Source: Notospermus geniculatus
Lineage: Eukaryota; Nemertea; Pilidiophora; Heteronemertea; Lineidae
Assembly (NCBI GenBank): GCA_002633025.1
Contig: NMRB01003220.1
Location: 1 to 64,000 of the forward strand
Reading direction: 5' to 3'
Length of the DNA: 64,000 bases
In this document: piece after piece, positions 49,587 to 59,700 of the stretch
Position numbering within the stretch: the stretch's first letter is position 1
Layout: every line of letters begins with the position of its first letter
Position numbers and translations under genes: made by a program
Notes under the pieces: generated by a model
Databases searched by the model: none
Told to the model about the DNA's origin: nothing
The model's input: the letters and a program-made list of their open reading frames with translations, nothing else

Positions 49587-50411
49587 CTGAGTATCAAATT
49601 GGCAACTCTAAAGACTGAAAGCAAAAAGACAACGCGAAAATCCACAGATAGCCTACACTCTAAAAATCGTTGCTTGTTTGAATAACCCAAGTACCATGAG
49701 TACTGGGTCATGACCATAGTGGGTTAACGAGTCGACTCATCATGATGCAAAGAGGGATGGCAAACAGGAGACATAACTCTCTGACGATTCTGCTTCAGGG
49801 CATAAAAAGAAAATAGCTTCCTGTACATTTATGGTAATGTATTTCCAAAACTGAGCGAGGAGTGTGTGTCAGACTTCGACACCAAGACCGCCCACTTTAC
49901 AGTCGAGTGACACTTTGAAGACCCATGTCGTTGTTAACAACCTACAAGTTTGTTTCTATGATATATTCATAATACTGCATGTAATGTGCTCACTATGGCT
50001 TGTTATAAAATGCCCATCTGATCATTATCTGTGTCATTATTAGAAAATAAATTGGGACACAAACATGATTAAAGGTACATTACATTCTGCCGTGATAATG
50101 ATGTACAGTACAATGTATTACACCTTGAATATGCCTACTCTCAAGGATATTTTTGGTTTATGTACAGTTTATAACAGGAATAGAATAACTCATTAAATGC
50201 CGTTATTCAGCTTGAGAAAAGGCAGTACCGTTTTCACGTCAAAACCGCGTGACAGGCTTGACAAACCTCATAGGCCTACTGTGACATCATTGTCCAATTC
50301 ATGTTGATCAACAGCTTATCCATGCTTTTGTTAGCCAAACAGTCGGGTTCACAGACTGGTGTGCAACACTTGTTGGCATATCGATGTTGCATTGATTGAT
50401 ATAATCTTTAT
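49587..50411. other. upstream part of the Cys-rich membrane gene, no firm exon
   Basis: On the minus strand near 50320-50375 the translation NKCCTPVCEPDCLANKSM is Cys-rich like the downstream exon. Splice sites there are poor and it abuts the terminal repeat of the element at 50412, so I do not call it an exon. Confidence 0.3.
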
Positions 50412-51080
50412 CAGACTGGGCCGTCACGCGGTACCGTGATGGAAACGTGCACGTGACTTTGTCGCGCCCAACCGCGCAATGACTCTACAAAATACAATAT
50501 TTGTTTCGGCAGAAAACACCTACAATCCTGCGTGGAGAGGACGGAAACTTCTCACCGTAAATTTATACAATTTTTGTCAATAAACAAGCAAGAATTCACT
50601 GTGTCATACTCACGTTTAAAGATTTTACAGGCAATTTTCGACCGAAATTTACCTCGACAGCCGTAATGGCAGGCCTGCCATGCCTACCTGCATTATATGC
50701 CATTTTCGGCGCCATAAACGCCTGCAAAGCCTGAAATTCAGTTCAGGTATGTAGATAAGATGATAGAGATTGCATTTGGACAGGTCATTTCAAAATGACG
50801 CTTTTTTTAAACGATTGACGCTTTTTTGAAATTAGACGTGCTAAAGTCTCTTATCTACGGGTGGCCTCGGTTAGCCGCGATTGTTGTTGTAATCTTCACA
50901 AGTAAACCATTGTAAAACGTTGACTTCAACTGCCCCGTGATATCACGCTGCAGCGCGACCACCATTCCCACCATGCTCGGCGAGCAGTTGTGCGGTTGCG
51001 CCACATTCGATCCACTTCCTCTTTTCACCACAAAATCACGGTAAAGCGCGAATCACGGTACCGCGTGACGGCCCAGTCTG
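50412..51080. mobile_element. 669-bp element, perfect 29-bp TIRs and TTTAT duplication
   Basis: Terminal inverted repeats 50412-50440 (CAGACTGGGCCGTCACGCGG...) and 51052-51080 are identical over 29 bp. TTTAT flanks both ends (50407-50411, 51081-51085). No transposase frame. A five-base duplication would fit few superfamilies, but the assignment is open. Confidence 0.75.
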
Positions 51081-51519
51081 TTTATAAACCCCGGTATTAT
51101 GGTTTATACATGTATATAGGTTTGTCAACATGCTGATTTACATGTACTAGTTCGTACAAGAACTTGTACAGGCATAGGGCCTAATTGGTAGCTAGTGTTT
51201 TATAGTATACTGCGTTGAACATACTGGCATATGGACCCGCATTGATAGGCCTAGCTGGTGCTCCACAGTGATTGGTGCAAATCCCTTCAGACACCAGGCA
51301 GGTACTGTCCTAGAGTGCCGAAGCCTTGATGATGTAAGAACGTTGTAGGAATAGAGGATGGCATGTATAATGACTCGCCCCGAGTCCAGTCTTTGCTGCT
51401 TTCACCTTTGAATCTGTTCTAAACTGAGTATCCTTCGTTCGATGCTGAAAAATACACTTCGAAACTTCGATACCGAAAGAACTCCCCTATTTACAACTAG
51501 ATCAAGAAATTAAAACACT

Positions 51520-51650
51520 GCTGCTAGTGAGATATTATAAAAGGAGTCGTCCTCCAGAAGTTCGCAAATTTTCGACCCCAACCGGGGTCTTCTTCAGGCT
51601 GGGCACTTTCAAGCCGAGCAACCAGAAGTGCAAGCTGCTAGTGAGAGATT
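51520..51650 (-). repeat. hammerhead-like motif between 17-bp direct repeats, copy 2
   Basis: Minus-strand 51605-51555 carries the same GCCTGAAGAAGACCCCGG... core as the element at 47975: CTGAAGA at 51597-51591 and GAAA at 51573-51570. It lies between near-identical direct repeats GCTGCTAGTGAGATATT (51520-51536) and GCTGCTAGTGAGAGATT (51634-51650), which look like a long target-site duplication around a roughly 97-bp insert. That would suggest retrotransposition of a small ribozyme-bearing RNA, or a simple local duplication. Confidence 0.35.
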
Positions 51651-51982
51651 TCAACACGTCATTTGGTTTCTTTCTGAAGAAATCACAGTAGATTGTGTTA
51701 TAGAATCACTTGCAACAACTGCGATTATTTTTTAGTTCACACCACTTGTTAGCAATCACGTAATCAACCAGTCGAGTGCCACCTCTGTTCAGCTGCACCA
51801 ACTAAATTTCAAACCCTAGAAGGCATTCTTGCACCAACAACGGTTTGAGTTGACAGCAGCCTTTCGTATCGCAGGACCCGATCGACATAAACAATATCGC
51901 GTCTTCTGATAGGCGTCCAGGCTATAGTCGGATGTGGGAACTGGTTGATATCGCGCGCAAGTCTATGCAGAATTGCACAGAA

Positions 51983-52001
51983 CCTAACCCTAACCCTAAC
52001 C
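51983..52001. repeat. short interstitial telomere-like repeat
   Basis: CCTAACCCTAACCCTAACC is about three units of the animal telomere repeat (TTAGGG). It is too short to mark a fusion point by itself. Confidence 0.8.
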
Positions 52002-52680
52002 AGGCCCACTTTCTGTTCACGAACAAATTTTCCAACACACTCCACATGATCGTCATTTTCGATAAAGCCCCGTCCGTCGAAATTTTGCTTTGGAATTAAA
52101 AGTATTTACTAAAGCAAGCATAAATTATAGGCTGCATAAATCAAAAACGTACATGTAGGCATGCATCACTGCATGAGGACAGCACACAGAAAAGGCCAAT
52201 ACTGATTGATATACGCACCTGTATCAAGCACCTCTGTACATCCACCGACCTTGTTGAATATCTGAAGTCCTTACACTAAATAACCGACTTTGGCACCAAA
52301 TCGTACAACAATATCGATATTTCGCAGGCCTAGACTCATGTCGAATGTGTATTTGTGCGGGTCGCCTGTAAGCTTTCTTTTTATACACATTCAAACATGG
52401 TGTATGTCTCATTAATGTAAACCTAGCAAGGTAATAAGCGCATTTAAACAGCTGTCGTTCTATATAGGACTATATCGCTTCGATCGATGGACAAACTGAG
52501 TGACCGAGTTTATTCTAATGACGAATTTATTCTGGTGTTGATTTATTATGATTTCTTTCAAGCTGATAATTTTCACTTTGATATGCTTTACTGCTTTTAA
52601 TGGTTCTTATCACATTCTGGCCGGGTTAAATGACCAGTTTATCAAGTGGGCCCAAAACTATAACATTCTCTACCTAACTA

Positions 52681-52745
52681 TAGGCTTAAGTCCGACCCGT
52701 GCATACGGGCGTAAGGCCCGTTTGCACGGGTCGGACTTTAGCCTA
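52681..52745. repeat. hairpin with 30-bp arms plus a third partial copy
   Basis: TAGGCTTAAGTCCGACCCGT at the left is inverted at 52716-52745 with about three differences. A third partial copy, GGCTGAAGTCCGACCCGTGC, lies at 52813-52844. Confidence 0.7.
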
Positions 52746-54056
52746 AAGTAACTTTAGTTAGACTTTTTCTTCGCTTGAAGCATTGAGAAAAGTCAGACTT
52801 TAATGAAAGTGTGGCTGAAGTCCGACCCGTGCATACGGCCCTAAGTCAGATTTTATTGTTGAACGAGCGATTACGTGGCTATCGAAATCATTACCATTCG
52901 GACATAGCCTTACAACAGCAGACTATGCTAATTGTATCTTGGACTTTCATTCGTAGGATTACATATCCTTTTACACCGGTCTGACACGAATCCTAATCCC
53001 TATCCTTTATGGTAGCCATACTAGTATTGAAGAAAACCGACCTCTGCTGAAGGCGCCTTGTCCTTGGGTCATTGCATTCAAAAGATCCGAGAATAAAGAA
53101 CCTCAAAATGGTTTCATTTTCAATAGTAATGTCAAGAAGTATCACCATTTAGAATACACATACTTCGTTGTATTCTCCAGCTGAGATTTATTTGCATATT
53201 TGAACTTAACCTCCGTATGCTATGGAACAAGTAAAATAGGTTGGTAGAGGATATTGTGTGACTATCAAAGGAGACACAGAAGCCACATATACGACGATCA
53301 AATTAATTGGGCATATAAATCCTTCTGTGACGACCATTTGTGTTGATTGAAGTTTCTTCATACCATTATTGCCAATCGTTCTTGTGCCGTAGGATATACC
53401 CGACATTGACAAAAAAAGGTAAGGTTTCTGCCAAAACAAGTGATCAGACGCTCTTATGAGTTGTTCTTCTGCGTACACATTTAGGGAGGTAGCGATCTGC
53501 ATGATCTCATGCATTCCGAAGAGCCGCCGTGCCACCAATCGTCTAGGCCTATCTGGTCAACAGGAAACTGATCGTGTGCACTCATCAACCTTGTCTTTCC
53601 GGGAGGACTGCTCTTCGTAAATGAAGGCCAAGTACTATTTTATCCCGGCAAAACTTTCCAAAAGCAGATTTAATGAGTCCTCTGTGTGCTTTGCAAGAAT
53701 TAGGCTTTTTAAATGAAAACTGCCTACAGTGGTCTGAGTTTCAAACTGAGTGGTTGGAGTGGATTTTAAAAGGTTCCGATCGGATAGGAACATTCCTTAA
53801 CCTGTTATCCAATCGTAAACCCCCTTTGCCTCGAGTTGTTTGGTGTCTTTCTTACTGAAATGCTCTCAGAATAGATAGAATTACCATGAGCCATTTTTAG
53901 AGTATTTAGAAGAGCCGTCCCTCCACAAATGTCCGTCCACAAATGGGGCAAGGAAAGACTGAACCGCACGCAAGTTGTGCCAGCCCAAAAGACCAAGCTT
54001 TCGTTTCCAGAGTGATTGAATGATCTACATTGCTTTTGTAGGTATCGAGAATAGAA

Positions 54057-56006
54057 ATGGCTGACGCCGTCAGTGACCAGTATGATCCACCACCACAACC
54101 CTACGGTTATGATGACGCTGACCAGGCAACAGGTGATGGTCAAGACATAGGCGATGACCAGAACACAGGCGCTGACCAGAACATAGACGCTGACCAGGAC
54201 AGAGGCGATGGGCAGAACACCGGTAATCAAGGTACTGGTGACGTTGCTGAGGAAAAGCTATGCACCGTATGCAAGTACAATAACATTCAAAGAAAGGCAA
54301 CCGATGTATGTGCAGATTGTGAAGAGATGTATCTCTGTCAGGAGTGCAAGTATGCCCATCGTCAAAGATCATTGTTTAGATACCATAGGATAATCCCTAT
54401 TTGTGCCAAGGTGTCTGAGGATATGACGTGTGACCAACACGATGCACGACCAATCAAGTCGTTTTGTGTACAGTGTGAGGAAGGCGCTTGCGCGGTCTGC
54501 GTGGAACAACTTCATGATGGGCATGACGTGCGCAACTTCTTTGTGCATGTACAGGAAACGTACAGTGAAATGTATGAAGCAAAGAAAAAGTCGGAAATGC
54601 GGGCAAATGACTTGTACGCTTTGGATGGAGAGATGAAGGATCTGAAGCAGGCGATGACGGCCCGAATGGAACATGTAACGACCGCAGTGGAGGGACGAGC
54701 GAGCGCTGCTGTCAAGGATATTCTGCAGCAGCGTGACGACATGGTTTTCCGTGTGCAGAGGACGTGTGATGTACAGGGCATGGAACAGACGATGGATGAA
54801 TGGGTGCAAGTGAGGGAGAGGATAGCAAAAGGAATCCAGAGAGGGGAGAGTATTTCCTCTGGGGTTATGAGCAACGCAAAACAGGTGGTGGACCTCATGA
54901 AGGCAACGAAAGAACTGAGAATATTAGGAAACTACAAACAGGTCAGCTCAGGGCCTTATCGAGAGAAGTTGCACAATCTCCCTAGATTCGTTCCAGCATA
55001 TGCCGACATGAAGATCGGAAAGTTAGTTGAACCGGGCTCTGAAAGATTCCGCAGGGATCCGAAGCAAATAAGCACAGCGCACGAGTCCGGCACGGATGTT
55101 GGGTACAAAGACCTGACTGGAAATTACGACCTTCCCTTCCCTCTGCAGAGTCAGTATCGGAATATACACAGTGCCGTGCATCTCAAGCCGGAAGGTTTCG
55201 CAGCTCTTGCCGCCCAGAATGATGTAGGCCCTGCCTCCACTCTGCTGCTGTGGGTAAGGGACAGCTTCCACGTCGTTAGTTACGGAATCCACCCTGCCTG
55301 GGACATGGACGTCGATACACAAGGTGTTATTACAGTGCTGTGTAGTGCAAGGCCCTATTTGAGGATGGTCGACCCCGAAACTCGCTGTCGCAGCGGTTCC
55401 ATTGATATCAAAGGAGAATTATCCTACCCGCAGTCTCTTGCAGTGAACAGCCATCGAGGACATTATGTCATATTGGACGGCATGGGTAACCATCGGCTCG
55501 TTGTTGTAGACCGCAACGGTACAGTATTACAGTACTTGAAGACTGGGTGGGATCATTGGAGAATAGCCTGCGACGAGAAATTCATGGCTACATGCAGTTC
55601 GCAGGAGATATCAATCTATGAATGGGTAAACAACCGACTTGGGAAGACGAGGTCGTTCCTTCATGGAGAATTGGGACTTAACACCAGGGACATTGCATGC
55701 CATGGAGGGGATGTGTACATAGCGGGAACGATAAGTAATGAAGACAACACGGCAGCCGTGTACAAGATTCTTGGAAAGAACCTCTTTCAGACAGTTGAAG
55801 TGCAGGCACTCTCCTTTGGCGACGGGGAACTTGACGTTGGTGATAGTTGGTGGCTACGCTTGGACGTGAATCAGGAGACGTTACTTTTGGGGTGCCGGGC
55901 CGCGTCAACAAATGTTGGTCGGATGGCAATTTTTGCTACGAATCAACCTACTGCAGACAACCAAGTTGAAGATGGACAAAACGATCAAGTTTCCATCGAC
56001 TACTGA
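54057..56006 (+). CDS. RING-less TRIM-like protein: two B-boxes, coiled coil, NHL-like propeller
   Basis: Intact 649-aa coding exon. The start ATG lies 16 bp after a plausible acceptor (TTGCTTTTGTAG, ending 54040), so the 5' UTR is probably split. Residues 22-62 are an acidic low-complexity stretch of six-residue repeats (DQNTGA type). B-box 1 is at 69-110 (CTVCKY..CADC..LCQEC...H) and B-box 2 at 125-158 (CDQHDA..CVQC..CAVC..LHDGH), with Zn-binding Cys/His all present. A helical, probably coiled-coil region covers about 165-290. The last 280 residues look like a beta-propeller; the clearest NHL-like unit is at 458-495 (YPQSLAVN...ILDGMGNHRLVVVDRNG). TRIM2/3/56/71 share this order but start with a RING E3 domain, which is missing here, so a scaffold or regulatory role rather than E3 activity is inferred. 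An AATAAA lies at 56362. The next gene is convergent. Confidence 0.85.
   Translation: MADAVSDQYDPPPQPYGYDDADQATGDGQDIGDDQNTGADQNIDADQDRGDGQNTGNQGTGDVAEEKLCTVCKYNNIQRKATDVCADCEEMYLCQECKYAHRQRSLFRYHRIIPICAKVSEDMTCDQHDARPIKSFCVQCEEGACAVCVEQLHDGHDVRNFFVHVQETYSEMYEAKKKSEMRANDLYALDGEMKDLKQAMTARMEHVTTAVEGRASAAVKDILQQRDDMVFRVQRTCDVQGMEQTMDEWVQVRERIAKGIQRGESISSGVMSNAKQVVDLMKATKELRILGNYKQVSSGPYREKLHNLPRFVPAYADMKIGKLVEPGSERFRRDPKQISTAHESGTDVGYKDLTGNYDLPFPLQSQYRNIHSAVHLKPEGFAALAAQNDVGPASTLLLWVRDSFHVVSYGIHPAWDMDVDTQGVITVLCSARPYLRMVDPETRCRSGSIDIKGELSYPQSLAVNSHRGHYVILDGMGNHRLVVVDRNGTVLQYLKTGWDHWRIACDEKFMATCSSQEISIYEWVNNRLGKTRSFLHGELGLNTRDIACHGGDVYIAGTISNEDNTAAVYKILGKNLFQTVEVQALSFGDGELDVGDSWWLRLDVNQETLLLGCRAASTNVGRMAIFATNQPTADNQVEDGQNDQVSIDY
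54117..54226 (+). repeat. in-frame 18-bp coding repeats
   Basis: About six units of GACCAGAACACAGGCGCT type run in frame near the start of the TRIM-like gene. They give an acidic Asp/Gln/Asn/Gly-rich spacer before B-box 1. Repeat number may vary between alleles. Confidence 0.75.
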
Positions 56007-56208
56007 GTGGCTGCATGCTCATATGAATTCACAACCTGCTTCCAGCGGCATTTCTACAGGATTCTCTTTGAAGCAACATTCATCCATCCTTGCCGATTCG
56101 ATAAGTTTCAAAACTGTCATATAAGGAGGAAATAAGCACAGGTATAGCCCTGAGGAATCTTCCCCACAGGGTCACATTTGACCGGACGTTACATGTACGA
56201 ATGCTTCG

Positions 56209-56320
56209 TGAAAGGACGTTGTTCACGAAGCTGTCGTAACTCAACAGAGTGTGTAAGCTAAATGTCCATTTGGGGGAACCTACGTTCACTATCAGCCTGA
56301 CAAAAGATTCGCGTGGCCTT
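56209..56320. repeat. segment shared with 60525-60640
   Basis: ACGAAGCTGTCGTAACTCAACAGAGTG ... TTCACTATCAGCCTGACAAA is matched by a diverged copy at about 60530-60635. Both lie 3' of an AChBP-like gene, so they may mark the tandem duplication unit, or they may be a dispersed repeat. Confidence 0.45.
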
Positions 56321-56361
56321 AAGGTTACGGGTGCTTTGTGAATGAGGTGCCAGGTTATTTG

Positions 56362-56367
56362 AATAAA
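56362..56367 (+). promoter_or_regulatory. candidate poly(A) signal of the TRIM-like gene
   Basis: AATAAA 356 bp after the TRIM-like stop codon, in the short space before the convergent AChBP-like gene. Confidence 0.4.
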
Positions 56368-56743
56368 CAACAACTATATTGTCAATTGACAAACCTGAGT
56401 TCTTTTAATATTTGGTTAAAAACCATTCAATCCTCTTTGAAAAAACAAAGACATTTTGGCTTCAAATCCAAAGCTTTCTTAGGAATTGGACATACGCCTT
56501 GCCATAGACATGGAAGCTACGCGTTTTGTTTTTACATCTTCTATGATTAGTACATGTAGGTTTATCTGTTGCTGTAATGCTGTATCGTATCTATATAAGT
56601 GTTCCTATCCGAAAGTCAGTTTTAGGGAAACCTCTAACCATCCAACAAGGGAACACCAGAGAAATCTATCACTCTCATGTGTACCCCTTACAATGACGGA
56701 AAACAATGAGGAACACTATTACTGTAACACTTTACACCAGCTC

Positions 56744-59700
56744 TTAGACTTTCTTCAGTTGAATTTCGAAGGTAATGTCGACGTAGGGCTCTGGGCAACA
56801 TTCATAGTGCTTCACGTGTCGCTTGACTGTTGTGTTCGTTATTTCCCAATCTGGATTCGAGGTGAAGAAACTGAGGTCGATTTTATTGTCTCTGTTATAA
56901 ACGTCCAGCTGAAACGAAAAGTAGGAACTTAATGGCCCTTCGTAAAATCTATAACCCCCCCCCCCCCCCCCCCCNTTCTGTGAACGCGGTGAAATTAATA
57001 TTTGCAATATACATGTATCCAAAGATTCCTTACCAAAGCGTACATGAATGTGGACAAGCAACAAGTACATTGTTTTAGGTAAAGTCCGGCAACATCTAAC
57101 TACGACCCAATGGAATGCGGAAGTCATGTAATGTGGCATGCAGAGCTTTATAGTGCGGATTTTAATCATGCCTGTCGACCATTTAAGGTCGTTCCCCGAT
57201 TGTTCGCGCTGTGCACCGGTTATTCAAGAGTCGCGTGTGATTAAAGGTCCGTAGAACATCCAACTATCAATTTCCCAGCTTCCGCATTCCATTCGGTGGT
57301 AGTTAGATGTTGCCGGACTTTACCGTATGTTTGCCACTTGACACCGCCGACCAACTTACCCTGCTTGCGCTGTACCCCCAAGACCCCATCTTAAGCACGC
57401 AGGATGACTGTCTGCGAACATCGCAGGTACTCCTCAAAGCAACGTGACGGACGAACAGAACTTTTCCCGTGTTGTAAATGGCAAGGTTGCGTTCTGTGGA
57501 GGGTGGAATCATGTCCAGTGGTACAGCACTGGAACGAGAGCATAAGTATTGCTTATTTGTGCCTGAACATATCTAATGTTTTTTGGGCGTAATTTGTTGC
57601 TTGACCTCCTTACAGTGGGCCATACAGTGGTGATCACAAGGAAAAACTAAATTGAACACCGTGCACTGATAGTCAGGGAGCTCAGAGAGGTTTAATCAGC
57701 ATCTCGATTACAAAAGCTTTTTGGGGTTTGTGGGTTAGGTTCACCCCTCTGACCACCAAAACCCAATTCTTAAGTTCCGCAAATGGTGCGTTCAGAAGAT
57801 ACACCCGTTTGAATTTTGCGTACTGGCTTTATCATTGGGCCAAAATCAGAGCATTGTACAGGGACTTGGAAAGTGATGTACAGCTAACTTTTGAACGGTT
57901 GGCTTGAGACCCTATTGATGTATTGCCAACAGATAGAAACATGGGCCCTCTGAATCAGATTAGCATGTTCTTATTTGTTTTTATTTGCTATCTGATGAGA
58001 AATTCAACAAAAAGTATGGGGCCGAAATTCGGAAAAAGGCGTAAATGCGTCATTTCCAGGATGATATACTACATAAGAATATGTTTTTCTGTCTCGGTGT
58101 GCCCATGTTTCTATCTGTTCGCAATACATTTATAGGGTCTCAAGCCAACCGATTAGCAAGAAGACTGACAAGTTTTGGCAATATGGCCACGCAAAAACTG
58201 CTGAAAATATCGACTGGCCTGTATATGCTGTTAAAAAATACTTTCGCGTACATTCTCATGGCGCACCCATTCAGAAAAAAATTCTTGGTGGTTCACCAAC
58301 ACAGCAGCTAAACAGGCCAAAATCTATGATGGGAGGGGCTTGCGTCGTATAACCCTTACCTATTGTACAGAGTCAAGTCGGGGGTCCAAACTCGACCGTA
58401 ATCGACAATTACTTGGGTGATGCCGTCATATTCATCAGGAGCCCATTGTAAGCGGAAATCGTTCCACTTCTAAAATTGCGAGTATGTAAAAAATCAGTCT
58501 GACCACATTCAAGACAAGATAAAAGTTTAACAGGAAACTGCCTTAACAGGTGAGTTTTGTTACCGAGCTGGCCATTGGGTTAAAATTGGCCTATCAGCGT
58601 TAAAACAACCATCGCATGTGACCTATGACTCTGATCTGCTGTGATTGCCGCTCACGTCGTTAAAACTCTTGGTTACTTTTACTAACCTGCTCCAGCCAAA
58701 CATTCGAAAACAGCTCCCGCGCGTTCTTTTCCTGCAAGATGACCATGATATTGGCATTTTAATTTTCCATCTCGGTGATTGGGTAAATGTTGGCTAAAAC
58801 AGCTGCACCACGCCTGGTCATTGCTGTTACTAATTGTAGGTCTGAGAGCTAATCGACTAGAAGTCAAGGCCATGTACCAAGGGACCATCTCAAAAATACC
58901 TTGAAGCCAAAGAAGTTTAATTTTTTTCACTGGGGGAGGAGGGGTGGCTAACTTCATGGTCACCATTTCACTTCTTGAAAAAAATGGCTTCGTGGAATTT
59001 GTAAAAAAATACAATGACATGTACATCTTTCTTCAAAATAGAGGTCAACTCTTACATATAATGCCAAGACTGCTCTGGACACTGTTCTTAAAGTCAGACA
59101 AATTAAAACTGTGTTTTTAATCAACAAGTTGTTTAGTCCCTTTCCTCTTATCCAACAACTTTAATAAGACTTGTGTAATACCAACCAGGAGTGAAGCCAA
59201 TTACATTGTAGATGCCGAAATTTCACTTCTGAGGGGGAGGGGGTCAAGACAGAAGTGAACAAAATTACACTTCTTTGGCTTCAAGGTATTTTTGAGACGG
59301 TCCCTAAGTCTGACAGCAACAGTCGTCTCATACGTTAAAGGGCCACCTTATTCCTTCCCTATCCTGCGCAAAACATACCTGCGTTAAGGGAGACCTCTAT
59401 TGACAATGTTGTCGAACTACCGCTTATCAACCACGCTCAATGTAGAGTAACTCTCGTTCCTAGGGTATCTGCGTATGCATTGTATTGTAATCGTACATTC
59501 TCCAACACTGGGGCAAAAGGCAAAACTACGGTTTTGGAGAATGATGCAATGACCGCCGGTGGCGCCGGCTGTCGGCAAAAGTGGAAATATCGTGGCCCTT
59601 TAAGTCAGTGGGTCATATGAATAAAGAATAGTAAATGCTTTTACTTGAATTTTTTGCAATACAAATGCACTAGGCTATGCTGTACAAATCTGAAGGTAAA

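Larger units (their letters stand above)
51086..54040. other. intergenic stretch between the membrane gene and the TRIM-like gene
   Basis: No gene recognised. It contains the hammerhead-like repeat at 51520-51650, the telomere-like run at 51983, the hairpin at 52681, and an unassigned minus-strand open frame at 53206-53538 (110 codons). The 5' untranslated exon and promoter of the TRIM-like gene must lie here but I cannot place them. Confidence 0.4.

Noticed and set aside
54369-54809. 146-codon minus-strand open frame opposite the TRIM-like gene
   Set aside because: Shadow of the coding strand; the plus frame explains the sequence fully.
58682-59026. 114-codon minus-strand open frame overlapping AChBP exon 3
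   Set aside because: It reads exon 3 in a different frame and runs through the intron; the 45-bp exon in the other frame matches the receptor family.
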